The notes beneath the pieces are model-generated. The model was not told where the DNA came from. It searched no databases and saw only the letters and a list, made by a program, of their open reading frames with translations. Both the position numbers and the translations under genes were made by a program. DNA of 36,173 nucleotides. It comes from CAYPSN01 sp041907025. GTDB lineage: Bacteria > Patescibacteriota > Saccharimonadia > CAILAD01 > JADZBC01. Below, in pieces: positions 1 through 7,500 of this stretch (its first letter is position 1; every line of letters starts with the position of its first letter). The stretch is from NCBI GenBank assembly GCA_041907025.1, contig JAYRIB010000064.1, positions 1 through 36,173 of the forward strand, given 5' to 3'.

Positions 1-77
1 GTCCCTAGAAACAAAAACGACCGTATAAGTTATTACTTACAGGGTCGAGAAATCTCTAAAACTATTGAACAGGGGTA

Positions 78-106
78 ATATTAGCACAGCACAAGCACTT
101 TGTCAA
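78..106 (-). promoter_or_regulatory. Promoter reading leftward out of the window
   Basis: On the minus strand TTGACA (101-106) and TAATAT (78-83) are separated by 17 bases, close to the sigma70/sigmaA consensus. Transcription would start near position 71 and leave the window, so a minus-strand gene is expected beyond the left edge. No coding start is recognisable in positions 1-70. Confidence 0.6.
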
Positions 107-151
107 GCGTTTTGGCGTGTTTTTTGCTTACAAAGTTTTACACGGTTTTTT

Positions 152-192
152 GGATGAAAATCAAGAACCCGTCCTCGGGTTCGATAACGGGT
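152..192 (-). terminator. Hairpin terminator of the minus-strand unit, with an alternative fold
   Basis: Read on the minus strand, AACCCG-AGGA-CGGGTT (166-181) forms a 6-bp hairpin followed by the T-rich tail CTTGATTTTC. The same left arm can instead pair with ACGGGT at 187-192, so two mutually exclusive folds exist. It lies between the minus-strand unit (752 to about 155) and the next minus-strand promoter at 78-106, where a terminator is expected. The tail is only moderately U-rich. Confidence 0.5.
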
Positions 193-206
193 AGTAAGTT
201 GTGCCT

Positions 207-444
207 GGCGGGGCAAGTACCGGGGACCCAACAGCGAGTTTAGTCCATCGTCGTTACTTGCCCCGCCGCCGATTCTGCCTCTTGGGCGCTAGGAGGCGCC
301 TATCAACTAGATACAAAGACCTTGGGCTGAAGACCCGGAGTAGGCCGGCTTTCCACCCCTTAGGCACCGTGGCTTGGTGCTTTCAGGAGGTCGAGGGCCT
401 ACTCCGGGTCGACAGGTTCGTGCGAGAGCCGATCAACTCTCGCA
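207..444 (-). other. Block of perfect inverted repeats (structured RNA or long 3' UTR)
   Basis: Three perfect inverted repeats follow one another: 13 bp (207-219 with 255-267, GGCGGGGCAAGTA and its complement), 15 bp (332-346 with 396-410, GACCCGGAGTAGGCC and its complement) and 8 bp (421-428 with 437-444). Two 5-bp hairpins lie among them (285-289/296-300 and 364-368/376-380). The second is inside the 15-bp stem, giving a nested fold. I found no tmRNA, RNase P, SRP or rRNA signature. By promoter and terminator position it belongs to the minus-strand transcript, downstream of the 40-aa ORF. An 82-codon plus-strand ORF here has no ribosome binding site and appears to be a by-product of the high GC. 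Confidence 0.55.
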
Positions 445-455
445 GGTGACGAGGG

Positions 456-578
456 TCAGCCGCAGCCGTCGCAGGTGGCGAGGGCGGAGGCGGAGTGGGT
501 CGCGATGGCGGCGGTGGGCGACGGGCCCGTGCTGATCGCGGCGGCGAAGTGCGCCTTCTGGTAGGTACCGGTCTCCAT
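456..578 (-). CDS. 40-aa Ala/Thr-rich peptide ending in CDGCG
   Basis: This minus-strand ORF starts METGTYQKAH and ends LATCDGCG. I do not recognise the family. Support for coding comes from base periodicity: about 55% G/C at codon position 1, 70% at position 2, and 39 of 40 codons ending in G or C. It lies inside a unit with a good upstream promoter (759-786) and a downstream hairpin terminator. The middle is rich in Ala, Thr, Ser and Pro, with no charged stretch and no signal peptide. The only cysteines form a C-terminal CxxC. A short leader-like part followed by a small Cys/Gly tail is reminiscent of precursor peptides, but no modifying enzyme is visible in this window. The ribosome binding site is weak (GGAAACGAG begins about 14 bases before the start), and the 5' leader would be about 170 bases. 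It could still be a chance ORF in a GC-rich structured RNA. Confidence 0.45.
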   Translation of the reverse strand: METGTYQKAHFAAAISTGPSPTAAIATHSASALATCDGCG

Positions 579-665
579 GTATGCTCGTTTCCGTAGCAGA
601 GCGTTTTCGCAGGGGTTCCTGCTGACTCGACGGGGCCTTTCTAAGCGTTCAATGGTGTCTACGTT

Positions 666-702
666 CCGGTTTAAGCCGGTTTTTGTGCCCGGTTGGAGCC
701 GG
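666..702. repeat. Four phased CCGGTT direct repeats
   Basis: CCGG cores occur at 666-669, 676-679, 689-692 and 699-702, each followed by TT, with spacings of 10, 13 and 10 bases. They lie in the predicted leader of the minus-strand unit, about 50-85 bases after its start site. The 10-base phasing would suit protein binding on one DNA face, or alternative RNA pairing (CCGG is self-complementary). No function can be assigned. Confidence 0.5.
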
Positions 703-758
703 TTGGTGTGGTAGACTCCACGAAAGCCCAGTTAAGTGCCGTCCGTTGAGATGTTCTT

Positions 759-786
759 ATTCTACGCTCAACTGAGAGCTTGTCAA
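759..786 (-). promoter_or_regulatory. Promoter of the minus-strand structured unit
   Basis: On the minus strand TTGACA (781-786) and TAGAAT (759-764) are 16 bases apart, a near-consensus promoter. Transcription would begin near 752 and run to the hairpin at 166-181, giving an RNA of about 590 bases. It is divergent from the promoter of the ABC exporter gene (814-819). Confidence 0.6.
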
Positions 787-810
787 CGCTTTTTATCTGC
801 CCGCAGCTTC

Positions 811-819
811 TGCTATACT
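811..819 (+). promoter_or_regulatory. Extended -10 promoter of the ABC exporter gene
   Basis: TGCTATACT contains the extended -10 form TGnTATACT (hexamer 814-819). The ATG chosen for the exporter is at 828, eight bases after the -10 box, so the transcript is expected to have almost no leader. No convincing -35 hexamer is present, which extended -10 promoters tolerate. Confidence 0.6.
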
Positions 820-827
820 TACCAGAT

Positions 828-2615
828 ATGCGTGACATTGCAAAAATCATCAAATACTCATCCAAGCTGTGGCGCTATTACATTACGATTGCGATTCTGG
901 TCGTCGTCGTTGCCCTGCTCGGTCTAGCATCACCGTTCTTGGTCAAGATGATTGTAGACGGTTTAGTAGCTAATGCTGCTGGCGGTAATTATGATATGGC
1001 TTACTTCCTTATCATCGTCGGTATTATCCTGCTCAGTGACGTGACAGGTACGTTTATATCTAACATCAACGGCTATTTGGGGGATATGATGTCGGTCAAG
1101 CTTAACACCCTGCTGAGCCAGCGCTATTACGACCATCTGATGCAGCTACCAATTGAGTACTATGACAATGAGATTACTGGCAAGATTACTGCGCGACTGG
1201 ATCGCACCATCGGTACTATTAGCGAGCTCATGAAGACAATGGCTAATAACTTTGCACAGTTCTTCCTGACCACTTTGATCACGCTCATCTTCATTAGCTA
1301 TTATTCTTGGCCAGTGGCAATACTGCTCATCGTGATCTTCCCGACCTACATTTACATCACTCAGCGCTCGAGTAGACACTGGCAGGTGGCGCAGGAGGGG
1401 ATTAATCAAGACCTTGATGTAGCCAACGGTCGCTTTATAGAGTCGGTTAGCCAGATTCGTGTGGTTAAATCCTTTGTAACCGATGCGATGGAATCAGCTT
1501 TTTACCGAGGCAAGCGCCGTAAGATCGAGGAACAAACCAAAGGTCAATCGGTTGTATGGCACAAGTATGACGTTGCGCGCCGTTTGGTACTTAATGTGGT
1601 TTTTGCACTTATTTACGGCTACATTACTTGGCAGGCGTATACTAAGGCCATTACACTCGGCGAGTTTACTTTGCTCTTACAGCTAGTAAACCAGGCTCAA
1701 ATGCCGTTGTTTGGCTCATCGTTCATCGTCGACGCGCTGCAGCGCGCCAAGGCTGGCAGTAAGGACTACTTTGGCGTGATGGGCCTCGCCCCGAGCATTA
1801 GCGACGAACCTGGGGCCAAGCCGCTCAAGGTGCGCAGGGGAGAGGTTGCTTACCAGGCGATTAACTTTGGTTACCAAGGCGGCAAACAGGTGCTCAAAGA
1901 TGTAAGCTTTGACATTAAACCTGGTCAAAAAGTGGCACTCGTGGGTGAGAGTGGTGAAGGTAAAAGCACTATTGCCAACCTCATGCTACGCTTTTATGAA
2001 CTCGATGGCGGCAAAGTTCTCATTGATGGCAAGGACATTACCCGGGTTACTCAAGCCAGCTTGCGCAAGAGTATTGGTGTGGTGTTCCAGGAGCCAGCAC
2101 TCTTTTCTGGTACAGTGGGTGAGAACATTGCCTATGGGAGCGGCAAGGTTAGCCAAGCTAAGCTCGAGGCTGCCGCCAAGGCCGCGAACGCCTTAGACTT
2201 TATCAAAAAGTTGGAGAAGGGCTTTGATACCCAGATAGGCGAGCGCGGTGTGAAGCTTTCGGGTGGGCAGAAGCAACGCATTGCTATAGCTCGCGCCATC
2301 CTCAAAGACGCGCCGATTTTGATCCTCGACGAGGCCACAAGCTCGCTCGACAGCAAAGCTGAACGCGAAGTTCAGACGGCTCTTGAGCGACTTATGAAGG
2401 GTCGCACTACCATGATCATTGCTCACCGCCTCAGTACGATCGCCAACGTCGATGTAGTGATTGGTATTCAGGGTGGCAAGATTATCGAAATGGGCTCACC
2501 AGCCGAACTTGCTAAGGGCGATGGCATCTACGCTGAGCTGCTCAAGCTACAATCTGGCACGCCAAGCAAGCAAACTAAGGCTAAGCTGAAGCAGTTCGAG
2601 ATTGTTGGCGGATAG
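828..2615 (+). CDS. ABC exporter, fused membrane and ATPase domains (MsbA/BmrA-like)
   Basis: A 595-aa half-transporter of the type I ABC exporter class. It should act as a homodimer in the membrane, exporting a lipid, peptide or drug; the substrate cannot be told from sequence. The first ~320 residues hold the six-helix membrane domain. The ATPase domain follows, with Walker A GESGEGKST (about 372-380), signature LSGGQKQRIAIARA (about 477), Walker B ILILDEATSSLD and the H-loop IIAHRLST. The length is normal for the family. The frame is open back to a TTG at 780, but ATG 828 is preferred because MRDIAKIIKY begins a typical N-terminus and the extended -10 box lies just upstream. There is no recognisable ribosome binding site, consistent with leaderless translation. 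The next promoter starts 16 bases after the stop, so it is probably a single-gene unit. Confidence 0.93.
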   Translation: MRDIAKIIKYSSKLWRYYITIAILVVVVALLGLASPFLVKMIVDGLVANAAGGNYDMAYFLIIVGIILLSDVTGTFISNINGYLGDMMSVKLNTLLSQRYYDHLMQLPIEYYDNEITGKITARLDRTIGTISELMKTMANNFAQFFLTTLITLIFISYYSWPVAILLIVIFPTYIYITQRSSRHWQVAQEGINQDLDVANGRFIESVSQIRVVKSFVTDAMESAFYRGKRRKIEEQTKGQSVVWHKYDVARRLVLNVVFALIYGYITWQAYTKAITLGEFTLLLQLVNQAQMPLFGSSFIVDALQRAKAGSKDYFGVMGLAPSISDEPGAKPLKVRRGEVAYQAINFGYQGGKQVLKDVSFDIKPGQKVALVGESGEGKSTIANLMLRFYELDGGKVLIDGKDITRVTQASLRKSIGVVFQEPALFSGTVGENIAYGSGKVSQAKLEAAAKAANALDFIKKLEKGFDTQIGERGVKLSGGQKQRIAIARAILKDAPILILDEATSSLDSKAEREVQTALERLMKGRTTMIIAHRLSTIANVDVVIGIQGGKIIEMGSPAELAKGDGIYAELLKLQSGTPSKQTKAKLKQFEIVGG

Positions 2616-2630
2616 TCACTCATAGATGTA

Positions 2631-2659
2631 TTGACTTTATGTAGTACTTATGCTATGAT
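2631..2659 (+). promoter_or_regulatory. Promoter of the first short secreted-protein gene
   Basis: TTGACT (2631-2636) and TATGAT (2654-2659) are separated by 17 bases, with a TGC extended -10 before the hexamer. The start site would be near 2666, giving a leader of about 48 bases before the ATG at 2714. Confidence 0.7.
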
Positions 2660-2713
2660 TGCATAGTTCAATTCAGGGAGATGCCCTGAAACCACAGTCC
2701 ATTGGAGGCTACC

Positions 2714-3088
2714 ATGAAGCGCATTATTTTCGCAGTTCTCTTCCTGCTCCTAGCAGGGGCAAGCGTTTCCCTGGCCTCTTCGGCCAGTGCAACCGTGAGC
2801 CCGGAGACCCCTCCGGTAACGTTGCCGAACTGCCCGGGCCCTACCAAGACCCCTGAGCGCTACCCTGGCGAAACTACGACTACGGTCAAGGTTGAACCGT
2901 GTGTTGAGGCGGAGTACGCCTCGGCAAGTACGGAGCGGGTAGAGGTGCCAGTACTCGACGGCCCCGTCGAGGTCAAGGGTCTGGACGAGGTGATCAGTCT
3001 CCTCAGATGGGTATTGGTAATGAATGTGTTGACACTGATGGGCCTCATCATCAGCATATGGCAGTCATGCCCTCCAGCGCGCAACTGA
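2714..3088 (+). CDS. Small secreted or membrane-anchored protein of unknown family
   Basis: A 124-aa protein I do not recognise. The N-terminus (MKRIIFAVLFLLLAG, then SSASA) is a clear signal peptide with a likely cleavage after ASA near residue 26. A Pro/Thr-rich exported part follows with two cysteines (PNCPGP and VEPCVE) and an acidic stretch. Near the C-terminus, about 94-117, LRWVLVMNVLTLMGLIIS is a membrane helix, so the mature protein is probably anchored at its C-terminal end with the bulk outside the cell. The start at ATG 2714 is set by GGAGG seven bases upstream; the frame also allows TTG at 2702. It has its own promoter (2631-2659) and a weak 3' hairpin, and is G/C-richer than the exporter gene upstream. 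Confidence 0.75.
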   Translation: MKRIIFAVLFLLLAGASVSLASSASATVSPETPPVTLPNCPGPTKTPERYPGETTTTVKVEPCVEAEYASASTERVEVPVLDGPVEVKGLDEVISLLRWVLVMNVLTLMGLIISIWQSCPPARN

Positions 3089-3121
3089 CACCCCGCCCCT
3101 GCGTGCTCTTTAATCACCTTC

Positions 3122-3152
3122 GGGAGTGAGAAGAGCTCCCAGGGGCTTCTTC
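3122..3152 (+). terminator. Possible 3' hairpin
   Basis: GGGAG (3122-3126) can pair with CTCCC (3136-3140), or GAAGAGC (3130-3136) can pair with GCTTCTTC (3145-3152) with one bulge. There is no clean T tract. It lies just after the stop of the 2714-3088 gene and probably ends or stabilises that transcript. The rest of 3153-3277 shows only a weak promoter-like TTGAGC, and the ribosome binding site at 3268-3273. Confidence 0.35.
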
Positions 3153-3277
3153 ATGTCAAGAAATTATCATGCGTAATGCTAAACACTATTTCGGTTAAGG
3201 TTGAGCGGAACCGCTGCAATATGTAAAGATATAGCTAGCTTGTCTTAGCCAATAATCCCAGCCGTCTAGGAGGCGTC

Positions 3278-3646
3278 ATGGCAGAAGTAGCTCAGGAGCA
3301 GTCGACCTATCGACTGACAGTAGAGAAAAGTCCGCTGCCTCACTTGTACGACTATAGGGGCAGAAAGCTGCGCTGGGAGGGTGCTTTGGGCGTAAGCGGG
3401 GTGTATGCCGATCTGGCCCCTGGCCTCTACTGGACATGTGGTGAGTTCAGGTCCAGTACACGCCACTTGCAGTTTGCTGTGGAGAGAATTGAGATCTCCA
3501 CAGATTTATCCGAGAACCCAACCGTCTGCATCTTTCAGAAGGCAACGCGAAACTCTGATTTGCGCGCGCCGATTGCTCTACTGCAGGCACCAGTCTGGCT
3601 AGAGGAGCAGATAGTGCGGTGGGTTCAGCCATGGAAGGCCGTATAG
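3278..3646 (+). CDS. Hypothetical 122-aa soluble protein
   Basis: No family recognised. The start ATG (MAEVAQEQST) is fixed by an AGGAGG ribosome binding site five bases upstream. The protein has no signal peptide or membrane helix. It is rich in aromatic and charged residues, with two cysteines (WTCGE and TVCIF) and an amphipathic tail ending WVQPWKAV. The alternation of short hydrophobic and charged stretches suggests a small beta-rich domain, but this is a guess. It stands alone between a hairpin and a terminator (3667-3709) and has codon use similar to the other short genes nearby. Confidence 0.65.
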   Translation: MAEVAQEQSTYRLTVEKSPLPHLYDYRGRKLRWEGALGVSGVYADLAPGLYWTCGEFRSSTRHLQFAVERIEISTDLSENPTVCIFQKATRNSDLRAPIALLQAPVWLEEQIVRWVQPWKAV

Positions 3647-3666
3647 GGGCTCTAGAGAGTGCCTAA

Positions 3667-3709
3667 AAGCGATTCGGAAGTTGCGACTTTCGGGTCGCTT
3701 CTTTCGTTA
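3667..3709 (+). terminator. Terminator, copy 1 of a repeated element
   Basis: GCGAC-TTTCGG-GTCGC forms a 5-bp hairpin followed by TTCTTTCGTT. The 30 bases at 3679-3708 match 12703-12732 with one mismatch, and similarity extends about 12 bases further upstream. Both copies follow a stop codon and precede a new promoter, so this seems to be a standard terminator module in this genome. Confidence 0.7.
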
Positions 3710-3712
3710 TGC

Positions 3713-3741
3713 TTGTAAAGTTTGTAGTTATATCCAATAAT
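3713..3741 (+). promoter_or_regulatory. Promoter of the Cys-rich small protein gene
   Basis: TTGTAA (3713-3718) and AATAAT (3736-3741) are separated by 17 bases. The start site would be near 3748, about 29 bases before ATG 3777. Confidence 0.5.
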
Positions 3742-3776
3742 AGCTCTATTGTTCTCTCAAGAAACGGAACCTGAAC

Positions 3777-4124
3777 ATGATGGACGTTGGAGATACCGAA
3801 ACGGTCGGCTGCGGCAAACCGCTTGGAACTTCTGACCACTACAGGGTGTTCTGTGGTCGGCCCAACTTCATGCTTTGCCGTGACTGCAAGAGACTTTGCG
3901 ACGCTGACCCAAAAGCTTGGACTTGTCCAGGGTGCAACTTTCAGATCGTGGAGGGCCAGCACTACATGGAAGTGAGCATACGGATCGACACGCGCATGCC
4001 AGAAGATTGGCAGCCTGTGGTGGAGGTGTCAGATACAACTATGAACGTCAAGGTGCACGGGCCGGCGTGCGCAATGTTGTATTTTGACAAAGATGACGTG
4101 ATTCAAGACGTCTTCGGCCGGTAG
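3777..4124 (+). CDS. Small Cys-rich, probably zinc-binding protein
   Basis: A 115-aa protein of unknown family. The first half carries many cysteines in metal-site spacing: VGCGKP, FCGRP, LCRDCKRLC and WTCPGC, which could form one or two zinc ribbon or RING-like sites. The second half is a mixed charged region with one further Cys (GPACAML). No signal peptide or membrane helix, so it is likely cytoplasmic. Two ATG codons stand together (3777 and 3780); GGA about ten bases upstream is a modest ribosome binding site, so either start is possible. The gene follows the terminator at 3667-3709 and its own promoter, and runs with a 30-base gap into the next small gene, so the two are probably co-transcribed up to the terminator at 4365-4409. 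Zinc binding is inferred from spacing only. Confidence 0.65.
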   Translation: MMDVGDTETVGCGKPLGTSDHYRVFCGRPNFMLCRDCKRLCDADPKAWTCPGCNFQIVEGQHYMEVSIRIDTRMPEDWQPVVEVSDTTMNVKVHGPACAMLYFDKDDVIQDVFGR

Positions 4125-4154
4125 AGAATCCAATTACCTACAAAAGGAGCCGCC

Positions 4155-4337
4155 ATGGGTGGAAGTGGAGATAACCGCGATTCGTGGGATACCGACAAGG
4201 ACGATCCGGAGCTGGGGAGTTGCCTGGATCTCAGCATTGATGGGTGCTTTGGCGACACGGCGTTCATGCTCATCTCGAGCTTGGTCGCCTTCGCCACGCT
4301 CGGTTGGGCCATCCGCTGGATCAAGCGGGGCATCTAG
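4155..4337 (+). CDS. 60-aa single-pass membrane protein, unknown
   Basis: Starts at ATG 4155 behind AAAGGAG. The first 30 residues are acidic and Gly/Asp-rich with two cysteines (GSCLDL and DGCFGD). A single membrane helix follows (FMLISSLVAFATLGWAI, about residues 37-53), then the basic tail RWIKRGI. By the positive-inside rule the acidic N-terminus would lie outside the cell and the short tail inside. No family recognised. It ends 27 bases before a strong terminator and probably shares a transcript with the Cys-rich gene before it. Confidence 0.65.
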   Translation: MGGSGDNRDSWDTDKDDPELGSCLDLSIDGCFGDTAFMLISSLVAFATLGWAIRWIKRGI

Positions 4338-4364
4338 CGCGTCCGGGTGTTTGCAACAAAACAT

Positions 4365-4409
4365 GTCCCGAAAGGAGTCCTGGCTCCGGTCGGGACTCTT
4401 TTCGTTTAC
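4365..4409 (+). terminator. Strong two-tier terminator hairpin
   Basis: GTCCCGA (4365-4371) pairs with TCGGGAC (4390-4396), and inside it GGAG (4374-4377) pairs with CTCC (4384-4387). The tail TCTTTTCGTTT follows. The tail resembles the TTCTTTCGTT of the repeated terminators at 3667 and 12690. Confidence 0.75.
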
Positions 4410-4462
4410 GAATTAGCCCTATGTAGTGGATGCTTAAACTGGAGAGTGGTCGTTAAATATGC

Positions 4463-4492
4463 TTGCTCAAGGTGCTCGCTTTGACCTATAAT
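4463..4492 (+). promoter_or_regulatory. Promoter of the giant surface-protein operon
   Basis: TATAAT (4487-4492) is a perfect -10 box; TTGCTC (4463-4468) lies 18 bases upstream. The RNA would start near 4499, leaving an 86-base leader before the GTG at 4585. Confidence 0.6.
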
Positions 4493-4584
4493 GATTAGCA
4501 TAAGCTTTTATTCAAAAGTGTACGAAACGTGAGGGTGATATAGAAAAAAAGACAGACAGTATCGAAGCAGGCACGGCTACAGCA

Positions 4585-7500
4585 GTGGCTAAATACTCGC
4601 GCACAAGACGAGCACATAGTGCTATGCGTAAGCATGTGCGTAAAACAGGTGCTAGCGCTGCGGCCGCTGCTCAAGCAGCTCACCGAGCCACGCTCAAGCG
4701 TGGCCATGAGCGCCTGCAAACTGCTGTTCCGGCGTATCGCACTTGGCATACTTGGCGGTACCACAAGCATGTTCACTACGGTGTGCTGGTGGCTGTGCTG
4801 GCGGCAGGTTTGCTTAACGTCGCGCTTTATCGCTCCGCATTTGCAGTGTCGGACGTTACCAAGCTGTGGGACTTTTCTAATCAATCCGAGTATACCTTCT
4901 CTGACGTCAATGCACTTGAGTTCAATGGTACAAGCGTGCGATTGAAAGCACAAAACTATACGAGCGATGGTAATACCATGGCGCTCTACCATGCGGATAA
5001 TGCAAGCGGGGCGAGCCTAACAGACAGTTCAAGCAATAATAACGCAGTGAGCCTTACAAGCACAACTTGGGGGGCAGGGAAGCTTGGCGGCGCTTTACAG
5101 TTTAACGAGACAACGAGCTCCGCTCGGGCTGCTGATTCTAGCTCACTCTCGTTGACACAATCTAATACGCTTGAAGGTTGGCTAAAGCTCAATAGCTCTT
5201 TTGGAGCTGGAAGTTCGGCCGGCCGACAGACCTTACTAGATAAAGGGCCTTACAAACTTTACCTAGATGAGCAGACCGGTAAGGCTGTGTATGAACTGCA
5301 GAACAGTTCAGCCACAAGTTGGCAGCAACAAGCTGGTAATGGCGTGAATGGAAGCTGGGATTCCGATGGTAAGAATACTGCAGAAGCATCGGTGGGGATC
5401 GGGACTGACCTCTACGTGGGTACGGGTAATAGCACCGCAGGTGATGCAGAGGTATGGAAGCAATCTGCAGGTGGAGTGTGGACGAGGATTGGGGGCGCTA
5501 GCTTGAATGCTAGTTGGGCTGCGAATACTTTTGAGTCAGTCACTTCTTTGGCTACGGATGGTACGAACTTGTACGCCGGAACTGGTATATCGAGTGGTGA
5601 CGCCGAGGTGTGGAAATGGGACGGAGCTACTTGGACAAGGATCGGGGGGGATGCCATTAACGCTAGCTGGAACGTGAATACTTATAATTCTGTACTGAGT
5701 TTGAATTACTTTGGAGGTAATCTTTATGCAGGGACTGGAAATGGCACAGGGGCTGGTGAGGTATGGAAGTTTAACGGTGTGAGCTGGAGTCAAATAGGCG
5801 GCGACGGTGTAGGTAGTAGCTGGGCTGCTGCTTTTAAAGTTAACCGACTCGAGAATGATGGCACAAATCTATATGCTGGTACAGGTAATACAGCTGGTAT
5901 GGCCGACGTATGGCGCTATAACGGCAGTACCTGGACGCAGATAGGCGGCGATGGACTAAATAGTAGCTGGGCTGCCAGCACATACGAAGAGGTTCTGAGC
6001 TCATATTATATGGGTAGTAATCTTTATATTGGTCTCGGAACATCTAGTGGCGACGGCGAGGTTTGGCGTTGGAGTGGTAGCGCGTGGGCGAAGCTTGCCA
6101 GCAGCGGGGTGGGCTTTCCGGCCGCCACCTACGAGGGCGTGTATAGCCTGAGCGGTGATGGCACTAACTTGTATGCTGGAACAGGTACTGGCGCTGGTGA
6201 TGGTGATGTGTGGAAGTACAGCGGCAGTAGTTGGTCGCAAATCGGTGGCGATGGTCTCAATAGTGGCTGGACGGGAGCCACAAACGTGTCAACCCTGGCG
6301 TATGTAAATTCAAAGCTATATGCCAACGGGGTATTTGGTTCTTCCTCTGCGATACCTCTCTCTTCGTTTAATGGCACCTCTTGGACACTCGAGGGCGGAC
6401 AGTATTACAAGGGTAGTTGGGGATTTAACGGCTTTAATTCGGTAAAATCGATGACGACGCATCAAGGAAAGCTATATGCAGGGATGGTATCGGCATACGG
6501 AGGAGCGATTGTATTCGAATACAATAATGGTACCTGGAATCAGATTGGCGGTAATTCAACGAACGGTAGCTGGGCGCTCGGTACTTTTAATGCCATAGAA
6601 AGCATGACATCATACGGCGGTGCTTTGGTGGTGGGCACGACTGGCACCGCTAGCGGCGACGCTGAAGTTTGGTCTTGGGATGGTAGCTCCTGGACAAAAC
6701 TTGGCGGCGATGGTGCTAACTCGAGCTGGAACACAAGCTATAGCGCTATTAAGAGCTTGGCTACGGTTAACGGTATGCTTTACGCCGGAGTGGGTTCAAC
6801 GGGTAATAATGGCGAGGTATGGAAGTATGAGTCTGGTTCTTGGTTAAAGATTGGGGGCGGCGGCACAAACGGTAGCTGGAATAATGTTTTTCGCTACATT
6901 ACTTCTATGACTGTATATAATGGCCAGCTTGTTATTGGTGGCACAGGTAGTTCCACTGCTTCAGCCGAGGTTTGGAAGTGGGACGGAAGCGTGTGGTCAA
7001 AGATTGGTGGCGATGGTGTGAGCAGTAGTTGGAATACTACAACGTATCTCGAAGTGAATGCTCTCTCATCATACCAAGGCGTGTTATACGCTGGGGTGGG
7101 GGGTTCGGTCGGTGATGGCGAGCTTTGGCGCTTTGATGGTGCAATCTGGACCAAAGTTGGTGGTGATGGCGTGGGCAGCAGTTGGGATGGCACCACTCAC
7201 CGAAGGGTAAATACTATTACGGCCTATAACGGCGACCTATATGTGGGAACTGCTGGATCGGCTGCTGATGGTGATATATGGAAGTATGATGGTACAAATT
7301 GGCAGCAAGTGGGTGGTGACAGTGTGAATAGCAGCTGGATAAACACTGTTACTTCAGTGCAGTCGGCGGTTGTGTATAAGGGAAAGCTGTTCACCGGCTT
7401 GGGTGACAATGTGTCGGTGCATCCCTTAGTTTATTCACTCGGGAATAACGGCTACTTGGAATCTAGTGTCAGTAGCTTTGATACGAATTGGCGCCACTTT

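Noticed and set aside
207..267. Integron attC site
   Set aside because: The inverted repeat has AAC and GTT-like triplets only in its loop, not at the ends where the core sites should be, and no integrase is present.
201..449. 82-codon plus-strand ORF at the left end
   Set aside because: It has no ribosome binding site or promoter on the plus strand, lies across perfect inverted repeats, and its product is Arg-rich and unlike a folded protein.
152..752. tmRNA, RNase P RNA or SRP RNA as identity of the structured minus-strand unit
   Set aside because: I looked for the tmRNA tRNA-like ends and tag, the RNase P GAGGAAAGTCC-type core, and the SRP GGAAGCAGCC-type loop, and found none on either strand.
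4495..4992. 165-codon minus-strand ORF opposite the start of the giant gene
   Set aside because: It is antisense to a clearly coding region, has low-complexity Cys/His-rich content and no initiation signals.
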